Origin: Opitutales bacterium
GTDB lineage: Bacteria > Verrucomicrobiota > Verrucomicrobiia > Opitutales > Oceanipulchritudinaceae
Assembly (NCBI GenBank): GCA_007133065.1
Contig: SLNJ01000017.1
Span: 1 to 64,000 of the forward strand
Length of the DNA: 64,000 bases
Reading direction: 5' to 3'
A program made the translations under genes and the position numbers. Shown here in pieces: positions 1 through 12,000 of the stretch; position 1 is the stretch's first letter, and every line of letters begins with the position of its first letter. Below the pieces are notes generated by a model. It worked only from the letters and a program-made list of their open reading frames with translations. It searched no databases and was not told the DNA's origin.

Positions 1-3000
1 AGGACTCGAACCCGGAGGCCGCATTGCCCGTCCAGCCCACGTTGAACTCCGGCGGGGAGGTCGCCGGGAGCGCCTCCACCCAGCTCTCCGGCTCGTCCGC
101 ATCGATCGTGTTCACCCACGGACCGTATGGGGGCGCGGGACCCCACGGGCCCATGAAGTCGAACTGGACGAGCGCCTGGTTTTCAATCCGCGTCTCGGTC
201 GACAGATCCTCCTTCGCCCGCACGCGGTACTCGACCCAGCCGATGTCATCGCCCGGGTCGTCCTCGTCCTCGACCGGCGGCAGAAATCCCGCCATCGGAT
301 CCATTGGGTAGTCGCCGGTCTCGGGGTCAACGCTCTGGAACCACCAGTCAATCCGCCCGGTTTCGGGGTTGAAGGTACCCATTACATTGACGACGATCGA
401 CATATCCGGACGAGGATCGATCACCTCGTCGATAATCTGTCCACCGGGCAACGAGACATCCCAGTCGAGAAACCCGATCCTCGTGAACTCGAATGTGCTC
501 AGGTCGAAGTGCTCGGGATCGAGCACGTCGTAGATGACTGCGTCCTGCGTCGGCACCTCCGCATCCTCGTCGTTCCAGAAGTCAACGCGGTAGGTCATCC
601 ATTGACCCGGTTCGATGTATCCATCCCGGTTTTCGGGCTCGGTTCCCTCCGGGTCGTAACCCGCAGGACCAAACTTGTCCTCGGGAGTGATGGAGGGCCT
701 ATTCGGGAATCCGTCCTTGTCGAAGCGTGGCCCCGGGGGCGCATCGGGATCTCTGTCCGGTCCGCCGTTGGGCCCACCCCCCGGACCACCCCCCGGACCA
801 CCGCCGGGTGGACCTCCGGGGGGACCTCCGGGCGGGCCGTCATCGCCGTCATCGTCGTCCTCGCAATCGGGGCTGAAGTCCGGGTACGGATCGCCCGGAC
901 GGTAGTCCCGCCATGCGGCCTGCCGCTCCCGAAGGTTTTTAACGTTCCGAAGACTGTGGTAGGCAGTGGCAGCCCCCTCGGCCAGATTGGTCAGGCCGAG
1001 TGGGTCCGGCGCCAACGCCTTCAGGGATTCCCACCACGGAGTCGGCAGCGGATCCGGTGGCTCGGGAATCCCATGACAACTGAGTCCAACAGGATCAATA
1101 TAACTGACCGGATTGTTCCCCGAATACGTGTACAGGTTGACGCTCCCGCCGGCGAAACCCATTGGGTCGGGTGCGGTAAAACGTCCCAGCTCGGCATCGT
1201 AGAACCGGGCACGTTTGAAGTGAAGCCCGTGCGCTTCGGCTGTAACACCCCACCGCCCGCTGTACCGGTGTGCATTCGGCACTGATTCCTCTGAATGGAC
1301 AGTCTCGCCAAAGGGAAGATACACGTATTGATTCTGCGGATCGCCGTCAGGACCGGTTAATTCGCTGGTGTTTCCGAGCGGATCAAATGTGTAGTAATGC
1401 GTCTCTCCTCCGGCATCACTCCGCTGAAGCAGTCCGCCGCCATACTCGTACCGGTTGACCAGATTGCCCGCCGAGTCGTAGGTCGCGACGACGCTCCCGT
1501 ACTCGGTGGGATCGATCAGGTTGCGAAGCACGCTTCCATTCTGAGCGACAATGATCCGGTTGCCCAATGCGTCGTAGCCGTACTCCCATGTGTCTCCATC
1601 GCGCTCGACCTCGACAAGTTTGCCCGTGGCGTCGTACGTGAAATCGGTTGTCCCGCCAGAATCGGTACGCTCGATGAGATTTCCATCCGTATCAAATAGG
1701 TACGTGGTATCCCCGACCTCGAGGTATTGGTTCAATTCGTTGGCAACGATCTCTGATTCGGAGCCGTTGATCTCCATTCCGGTTCGATTTCCGGCAGCAT
1801 CGTAGTGATAAATAATCTCCTGGTCGTCGATCTCGGTATCATCCGATTCGAGAACCGCCTCCACGAGGCGTCCGGCCACATCATATACGTATGACCATTC
1901 GCCATAATGGGTATCCATCGCGACGCGTCGGCCCAATGAATCGTATGTGTAGTCGTAATAGGAGAGCACCGTATCATCCGAACCGTGGTTCGTCAGCAGC
2001 GTGAGCCGTCCATTCGGATCGTACTCGTAAGTCGTGTAGACATCATTCCCCAACGTCTTTCTGGTCGGTTGCCCGGCCCAGTTGTACTCGTATTCGACGA
2101 TGCGGTTGTCGTCACCGTCGGTCATCTCCACCAGTCGGCCCACGGAGTCATACGTATAATTCACCTCGTGCCCATCCTGATCGGTTCGGCGAATGCGATC
2201 GCCGTGATCGTTGTACTCAAACTCCAGGTACGGGATCGTGTTCCCGATTGTCGGAAAGTCCATTCGGGTCAGGTAGCCATTCTCGGGATCGTACGTGTGT
2301 TCCGTAGTACCCTCGGGTCCGGTTGCCAGCACCATGTCACCCGCATTATTGTATGAATAGGAAAACGCTGGATCACCGCCGTCGTGGTCCATCAGCGTCA
2401 CTTGTCCGCGGGTGTTCTGTGAGACATCGACGGTCACCCCGCTGCGAGTGGTCCAACCGGTGACGTTTCCAGCGGTATCGAAATCATAAGATTCCTCACT
2501 CCCATCCTGATGGATAATCCGTGCAATGTTGCCGACGGAATCATATTCGATGCGTGTTGCATTGCCGCGCGGATCACGAACCCGTTCCAGTTCCTCGAGC
2601 GGACCGCCGTAGCGGAAGGTGATCTCATTGCGCATGGGATCCTTGAAGGAAACGGGATCGGGTCCCTCATCGTATTCAAATTCCGAAGTGATCCCACCGG
2701 GTTTCACCATGGCGGTGAGATTGCCGCGATCGTTGTAGATCCACCGGCGCATATTCCCCAGGGCGTCCTCGCGCATGACCACGTGCCCGTCTATATCCTG
2801 CCAGAACCGGTATGCGGCCCCATCCGGATCCGTCACCTCAGTCTGGCCATGCGGGCCATAGGTGAAGGAATAGGACTCACCCGTTTCCACAACGGTCTGT
2901 TCGAGGAGGCGTCCCAGGTCATCATAGACGAATTCCATGCGCCCATGCCCCGCCCGATCAATCGATTCGAGATGATTGTGCCGGGGCAAGGCCCGAATCC

Positions 3001-6000
3001 GGAACCCATCCGGAATCGGTTCCTCCACCGTATCGGAGATGTATTGATACCCGGTTGAATGACCGTGTGGAGGAGAGACCTCCGCAAGCCGACCCGACGC
3101 ATCGTAGGTATACTCGGTAACCCGATCGTCATGGTCGCGCAGGAGCACCAGCCAACCGTCAGAATCATACTCAAGTTCGAAATGGTCACCCGAGGGGTGC
3201 GTAATCCGGGTGAGCCGTCCGGATTGGTAGGTCGCCGTAACCTCGTTTCCATTGCGATCGACGATCTTTTCCCACCGCCCGTCAGCGTCAAAGTGAAATT
3301 CGACACCACTCCGGTTTGTAAAGACATATCCTCCGCCGGGAGCGTCCTCGAGATTACCCGGTTCTCCGTCGGCCGGAGCATACCCCGTGAAGGTCGTTTC
3401 AAACTGTCGCGAGAATGCGGGCGATTGAATCCAGATCGCGTCGATTTCATCGGTATCAGGATCGATATATTCTCTCAGTCGGATCTGGTATGAATGCTGC
3501 CAACCGGGTCCCATCGGCCCACTCGCGGTCAGGCGCATGCGGTAATGAGGACTGGTCAGGAAATAGCGCTCAAAGCTGAGCGGCAATGATACGGCCGGCA
3601 GGTAGGCATCGACTGCGCGGTCCATGTACCCCGGCATTCCGAGCGCATCCGCTTTCGCGTGTTCGAAGTCGAACAAGTCGTGAGCACTGTAACTCCGCTG
3701 ACCGCCCCGGGCGAGGGCATCCGCATTTTCACGCATTGCGTTGAGGTAGTCGCCCCATGTGTCACCGATCTGAACCTGCATCCGGCTCACAAACGCATCC
3801 CATACCTCATCATCGGAACCGATCGGACGCAGGTCGCCGGCGAGCACATCCCAGTCAATCACATCGTCGAGTTCCGGATCATTGTCTGCTCCGAGAGCAT
3901 GGAGGTCGAGCGATACCATGATATTCTCAAATGGTGTCCGCCCAATGAGCCGGATATCGACGCGCTGCCCGGGACGCAGAACGGATGCCGGACCGTCCGG
4001 GCTCAAGGCGAAAAATCGGAAAGACGGACCGTCGACCCATACATCCTCCCGTTCCCCCCGAAGACGATCCTCCGAGAATTGGCGCAGCGAACGGATCATC
4101 CATTCATCCATGTCTTCGGTTTCAATCAGGAGCAACGGGCTCGGCAGGTCGATGTTGCCTGTGTTTTCGTACTCGATGGTCATCTCGGTACGGCGCCCTG
4201 GTCGGGCGCGACCTGCGGCGTGCAGACTCGCGTCGAATTCGGTGTATCCGCCATCCTCAACAGTCACAGCGTCGGCGAGAACCGCCGACTCGTCCCCCGG
4301 GCCCGAGACCAGTAGGTCGTATGTTCCCGGTGACAGGTTTGTTTCACCGGGTTCGAACGTCGCATAGAGCGATGCGGCATCCTCGAACCAGACATCCGCA
4401 TCCGCCACTGTGTCGCCCGCCCCCGACAGAAGCGCTACAACTGTCGCTTCCGAGAATCCGGATCCAATCACTTCCACAGTTGCATTTCCTGCGTTGCCGA
4501 TTGTGGCGGGAGCGACTTCCCGAACCTCCAGTTCCGTTAAAGCCGCGTGGAGTGTGAAATCGGTTCCGGTGGAACTCCCGTGGACGCCAAGATAGTACCT
4601 CCCACCAGGCGGATTCACCACCTGCAGCTCCTGGTTTGCGGTGTCAAACCCTCTGGCAGCCGTCAGGAAGGTGCTGGTTGTCGGAGCGAGCCGATGCTCG
4701 AGGTAGAGATGGACCTCACCGGAGCTGGTGTCGGAATCGAGATCGATGGTCACCGACCGACCCTGCTCGAGTTCGATCAGAAAATAGCTCCACTCCCCGG
4801 ACTGTACAGAACCTGAAGCGGATTCGTCGAGGACGAGGGCGGGCACATCAATGGCAACCGGCTGCGGCGCTCCACCTGTGTTGTTGTCACGATTCGCCTC
4901 ACGGTAGGCACGATCCTGATTTGTCTGCACAACAACATAGTACGGACCGCCGAGATCGTCAGGAATCTGAATATCGATTGAGCGGTTGTAGCTCTCGCCG
5001 ATGTCGAGTCCACCGGTGTGCGTCGAATCAGCAATTCGAACGGCGTCGCCGGTGCGGAGAACCGGGGATCGGGAGAGGTAAACCGCATCGACCCAATCCG
5101 CCTCCAGGTTGCGCTCACCGATGTTGTCGACCGCCCATGAAACTGAGAGCACCTCGCCGCCGGTGACCTCGAGCGGACCGACCTCAACCCATACAACCTC
5201 CAGATCAGCGGCCGGAGCACTTACCTCCTGACGCTCGAAAGCACCGATGTCGACGTAGGAGGGTGAACCGGTCCCACGATTCGCAACCCCCGGATCGTTG
5301 ACCCGCGGACGTTCCAGGATATCGGTATCGGGCGCATTCTGCCCGCCTCCTGAGTCAATTGCCGGGGAGAACGCCGCCAATTCGAAGTCCCCCTCTTCCA
5401 GATCAACAAACATAGGATCGACCAGAAAATTGCCGGGGTTGTTCAAGAGTTCGCGCAAGTAGGGCCGCCCATCGACCGAGCCACCGACATACTCACCCCC
5501 ATCGGGGTTGTGAAAGAGCGAGGTACGGATTGTGATCTCCGGCTCCTGTCCCCCGTGGTGAATGCCATTCCGGTTAAACGCGACCAGCACGTTATCCATG
5601 ATGATTCTCGGCGCGCCGTGATGTATACCCGCCCCGTTCCAGCCAGTTCCACCGAAACCGTTGCCAACAATCGTCGTGTTGCGGAGCATGAGCCTGGATT
5701 CCGCCCGCATAAAAACACCGGAATGCCGATTGTCTGCAATCAGGAGATTCTCAGCTGTGACCGTAACGAACGGCTGGTAATTGTAGATCCCGTGGTTGCG
5801 TCCATAGCGGATCTTCCCATTGGCAAGCGATATGTCGATGTTCAGATCGGCGCGTATCATCCGCGGACTCACCCGAATTCCGTCTCCCGCGTATCGAATA
5901 TCGAAATGCCGCAAATCGAGATTCCCGTTCGGATGCACACGGATGCCTTCCCAGTCCCCGGGATTGGCAGCCGCGTCCGGGTCGGCATCCCGGACGGAGG

Positions 6001-9000
6001 TCAGTTCAACCGGACTTTGCAGAGTCCCATTGATCTCCAGATTGCCATGGACATTCAGCGTTGTCCCAATGTCGAACAACACGCTCGTTCCAGGCTGAAT
6101 GCTGAGGGTGACGCCCTCGGGGACGGTAATTGATCCGCTTACATGGACCGTCCCCCCCCAAATAGCATCCGCCAGAATCCTCCCGGCCCATTCTCCGTCG
6201 CCGACCTGCCCCCATTCCTCGAACATTTCAAATGCATCGTCCAACTGATCCTGCTCCCCGTCATCTCGCGAAACCCGTATGGCATATACCCCAACCGGAA
6301 CAGGATTAACCGGGTAGCTCCCGGTTACGGATTCATAAGATTCGGATGTGGTTGTACCCGCCGCGTACTCAGTCCCATCCTGGGCGACAAGGATCACCTC
6401 GGATGAGGCGTCGAAACCGACGCCGGAAAGCTTCAGATCCATTGGCAGGTCCGGCCCGAAGTGCTCGGGTGAGGCTCCTGTGATCTTCACCGGCTCCGTC
6501 TCCATTCCGATCGTATACTCCCCGCTCTCGTTGAGGTCGGCTCCATACACCAGCAGGTACCAGGTCTCCGCTTCCGGAGTAGCGAGCACCAGCGTATCGC
6601 CGCTCATCATCCGGTCCGCATCGGAGTCCGAGGGAAGCACTCCCGCAGAGGCAAACACTCCAAGCCCCGATTCCGGCAAGTCAAAGGTCACAACCGGGTT
6701 TTTACCGGCCTCTGCATCAATGCGGTAGTAGTGCAGTACTGTACCCGAGTCAAAGGGAACGGTGTTTTGATCCCCTGGGTTCAGAATCGGAACCTCCACC
6801 TCGACTTCATGTGCTTCCCGGTTGTTCAAACGGGTGCGATCGACAATAGCCCATTCATCGTCAATCGAGAGGATAATGTAATACATACCCTCTGCAACAC
6901 CCTCCAATCGTAGGGGCAGTGAACCCGCATACGACTCCCCGACTGAAACCTCACGCGTGACTGATTTCGATGCGAGGAGTGTATCGTGCCGCTCCAGGTA
7001 CGGATTCCCGGAAAGGTATACCGCCTCGGTCCAGCGCGACTCCTCCAGTTTGGCATCCCCGATATTCTCAACGGTGTATGCGATCTCCGGGGATTCATTC
7101 GCACTCAACGTTCCCGGAACATTCGTATCGGTGATGCTCAGGTCGGGAAATTCTCCAGTGTCTTCTACGACATTCAGAATGCGGGTATCGGGTGCATCAT
7201 CGGTGCCATCACCGGTCACCGGCGCGAAACCCACAATAAAACCACCGGGATCGGGGAAGCTCAGAACCCCGGGATGCAATGCGTCAGCGCTACGACCATC
7301 TCCAAAATCCCACGAATACTCCATCCCGGGATCATCCAACTCCGCTCCGCGAAAACGGAGTTCATCTCCGGCAACGATGATCCCGGACGCGCGCGGGGCC
7401 TGAATTTGAGCACGAACCCACGGATCAAACAGAACTCCATCGGTGATCTGTTCGCCGGTTCCCTCCGCGTTTTCATCGGGGTGAAACGGTCCGGAAATAT
7501 CGCCCCACCAGACCTCACGGGCATCAACTGTTTCCTGGCTCCGATTGTCGACCGCAAAGGTACTGTTGTTCTCAAACCGGGAACCGGAGATATCGAGTGT
7601 GTAGGATATTCCGGAAACAAGCAGACCAACATTGTTCGAAACGAATCGCGTCCATTCGATTGAATGGTTCCCGGTGCTGCCACCGATATTCAGGCCGCTG
7701 CTTTCGCTCTTGCGAATTGTTACATTGCTCATCATGAGGTCTCCAGCACCGCTCTTGCGGATCGCGCCACCACTGGAACCCCGTCCCGCGTATGCGATTT
7801 CCACCCATTCGAGCGTGATGGATCCTGCATCCCGAACCGTGACTCCCTGCCACCATCCGCGAACAGGAGCAGTTTCTCCGCCATCCTTGTTCGCATCTCC
7901 GCCAACACTGTCATCCCGCAAACTGGTCATGTGAATCGGATCTATCGCCGTACCTTCCGCACGCAACTCCCCGTTCACCAGCAGCCCTCTCGTCTGCGCG
8001 AACTTAATAACGGTGCCGGGTTCAATGGTCAGCACGGCGCCCTCCTCAATCGTGATCCTATCGCCGATCACGATTGAAAACGCTCCGTTGAGATTCCACG
8101 TCACGGTCTCCGTCAATTCGTCCCCTTCGACGACGACCTCCGGCCCGGAATGACCAGTGAACGTCGAGGTGACATCGTCAAACGAGACATTCGGATCGCG
8201 CAGAAGAATACCGTGCCGATTGTCAGCAAAATGATTCTCCTCCGAGACGAGGTCGCCATCTCCGCCTCCCAGTCTCAGCCCATCTCCATCAGTTTGCTCG
8301 ATCGTCGTATTACGCAGTGTCAGATCCCCGTTGCCGCTCCTCACGACGGCCGCCTCACCAAACTGTCGCTGCTCGGAGTGGAATCCGGCATGAGCGATTT
8401 CAGCCCATTCCAAAATCGCAGCACCTCCGGAACGAACGGCGATCGCACCCCACGATCCAGCCTCCTCAACACGTCCTTTGAAGACAATGGACGCGTCCTC
8501 GGTCCCCGAGGCATCCAATACCCCTTCCACGTACATCCCTGCTTTTTCGTCGAAAACCACGGTCGTACCCGGCTCGATCGTCAACGTCGCTCCGGACTCA
8601 ATCACGACCGGCTCAACGACCGCGTATCGTCCCTCGGCAGCGGTCCACGTCGTGTCCTCTGTGATATCATCGGCAATTTCCCGTTCAAAATCCGCATGGA
8701 TGGTGGCATCCGCATCGACATTCTCTACCCAATGGCTCGATACGCGCCCGACACTGACTCCATCCTCCAATACATCATGAATCCGATACCCGGCGTCGGC
8801 GGAAATGGAAAACTGGAGGCTCATCCCTTCATCGACTTGGATCGTCCCCGATGGACTGATCGATCCGCCGTCTCCGGCAGTAGCGGTGATGGTGTATTGA
8901 ATCGGATCGAAGTGCGCGACCAACACCCGGTCACTGGTAATCGTGAACGTATAGCTCGCGTCTGCACTGACCTGGCTCCCCCCTTCGGTCCATTCGGAAA

Positions 9001-12000
9001 ATGTGTGGCCCTCACTGGGATCGGCGGTCACTGTGACCTCTTCGCCATTCGCGTAAGGTCCGGCCCCCGTTACCGAGCCGCCCTCATCGGGATCGGTGCT
9101 CAACGTCACAAGATGGTCGAGGCCGTCCTCGAGTTGAAAGTGCGCCACCAGATTACGGTCCTCGGAGACCGTGAACGTGTAGCCCTCACTCGTGCTGACC
9201 TCGACATCATCTTCGGTCCAGTGAACGAACTCGAAATAAGTGGCGGGTGTGGCCGAAACGGTGACCTCCTGGCCGTCCGGGTAATCCCCTTCCCCAGAAA
9301 CGGTTCCCCCATTGTCCGGATCGGCGCTGAGCACAATCTCAAATCGAACCTCCTCCTCGGTCAACCAGGGATCGAACAGAACATCTTCGTCAACAGTGTC
9401 GCCCGTCCCGTCAGCGATCGTTCCCGTCTCCGGATCGGAGACGCCTCCGCTCGGTCCACTCAGGTCACCCCACCAGTTATTCCTTGCGTCGAGGTAATAG
9501 GTTGGAGAAGAGACACCGTATCGGATACCATCTGCGTTACCGCCAATGATGTTGTTGAGGATCTGGACATCCTCGGCCTCGTCCCATACATTAATTCCAT
9601 ATCCGTTGTTCTCCTCAACGGTATTGGAGCGAACCGTTACACCGATCAGGGGAGCGCCAAACCCACGACCCGACAAAATAATGCCCTCTTCCGCATTCCG
9701 TGCCACGGTGTTGTTTTCAATATCCGCACCACCGCCGTCATCCCTCACACTGACACGAATACCGCTCTCATTGCTCGCGGTCACCGTGTTATTGGAGATC
9801 TCGAAGTCATCCCCGTTTGTGACATAAATTCCATATTTCGCACTCCGATCGACGGTGTTACCCAACACAACCGTTCCATTGGGCGGGAAACTGGCGGTCC
9901 CCGTAACAAAGATCCCATTGTCCCCGCTTACATTAATTGTATTGTCTTCAATGCGGACAGCTTCGGACTGCTCTGCCTCGATACCGGTACCTCCGGAATC
10001 GGTCAGGTCGTTTCCGATCACTTCAGCATGTGGACTTTGTCGAAGGTAAATCCCCGGATACCAGACCGAGGAGCGACCCGTCGTCGGTAAATCATTGTCC
10101 ACAACCCGTACAGCCGTGGTTCCATCAATATAAACCCCCTCCCTTTGGGGTCCGGAGATTGTGTTCGTCTCGACATCGAGCTGGTCGCCATCGAATGCCT
10201 CGATCCCAAGCATGCCATCCTGAATCGTATTCTCGACGATCGACACGTTGATCGACTCCCACACCGTGATCAGCCCCCGACGGGGAAACATTGAGGAATC
10301 CGGATCTCCAATCAGGGTGTTGCCTGAGACCTCCACATCCTCGCTGAACGCAATCTGGACCGGCATCATCGTACCATCGAACTGATGACCGGAGATCGTC
10401 ACGTTCGATGCATTTACGATGATTGCCTGACCGATTTCATCGGGAACGACGGGCGAATCCACATCCTTTGCGTAAAAGAGCGGCTTCCCTCCCACGGTGT
10501 TGTTGTTGAACGTGTGGGTAGCCAACTCATCGAAGTCGACGCTCCAGCTACGGAGGAGCACTCCCGCCTCGAAGGTATTTCCCGTCACCGTTACCTCAGG
10601 CGCCTGATCCAGCACAAGGTCGATCTCGTGCCCGCTCACTACATTGTCTTCAATAACCTGTTCGCCGAATCTACTCAGATAGATTCCAACCCCATCATTG
10701 TCCGTTATGGAGTTATTGATCACCGTTGAGCGGATGTTCACTTCAACGCCATGCCCTCCATTTTCAAAGACATCATTGCCCTCAACCAGAGAATCATGTG
10801 ATACGTCAATTCCGGAACCGGAATTTCCACTTATCGTGTTTTGCGTGACAGTAGCCCGCCTCGGCCCGACGAGACCTCCGCTCCCGTTGTTGGTAATCGT
10901 GTTGTTATGAAAGGTCGCATCGGCACTTCGCCCCCAGTAGATTCCGCTCTTGTCGTTCCCCGAAAACGTGTTGTCGGTCATCTCGATATGTGGTGCGTTC
11001 GTGCCCCGGTTGTCATGAATCCCATTGCCAGCGTTGTCGGAGATATCGTTGCCGGTGAACAGAATATTCTCTCCGCTTAAAATGAGCACGGCGGATCGGA
11101 GTGAAGAGACAAATCCGCCCCCGTGGTGGGTACCCGTGACCGTGTTATTCGAGACAACCGCATCGTCGGCCCCGCTCAGCACAATCCCGCTTCTGTTGTC
11201 GGTGATCATGTTGTCCGAAATAGTCAGATTCGGCGAGCCCGCGTGCAACGCACGGTCCGCAACCTCCGATATCGTATTCCCGGTAATTGAAGCCCCGGGG
11301 GATCCAAAAACCTGGATTCCGGTATCGGCGGTGCCCGTCACCGTGTTGTCCGTAACGACAACATCGCTCGATCCCATCACCTGAATCCCGGTTGAAAGGG
11401 TGTCAGCTACCGTGTTGCCGGATAGGGTGACGCCGTCACTGAATCCGACCAGAATTGCTGTCGCCACACCATTGAATTCAAAGTTCTCGATGCTGACATT
11501 CGTTGAACTCACGACGATGACCTGCCCGACCACAGCTGGAATCGTTGGAGCGTCCTCATCCTTGAGAAAGACCAGTGGATCTCCGCCTACCGTATTCCCA
11601 TCCATGTTATGATCAAAGTGCGTGATCTCATTGGAGGAGCCATCGACAACGATCCCTGTCTGGAGGGTGTTATCGATGAGTGTTACGTTCGTCGCCGAGA
11701 GCAACTCGACATCGACTCCCCCGCCCGAGACGGTATTGTTGCGGATTACGGTGTTGTCGATCTGCGACACCCGGATCCCAACCCAATCCGTGTCAATGGT
11801 ATTGTCCTCGACAACCGCATTGTCAGCCCTTCCACCCGAAAATCGCCGCAAGGTGATCCCATGGGAACCGGTTCCGGAAATGTCATTCCCGCGGATCGTC
11901 GGGCTCTCCATCCAGACGGATATGCGCCCGCTATTTGTCAGCGTATTCCCCTCAATCAGCGCGTTTGCTCCCGCATTGGCTGAAGAGGATCCGAACTGAA

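Noticed and set aside
8150-10090. A 646-codon plus-strand open frame
   Set aside because: It is the shadow of the beta-helix repeats of the giant minus-strand gene; no start context or domain.
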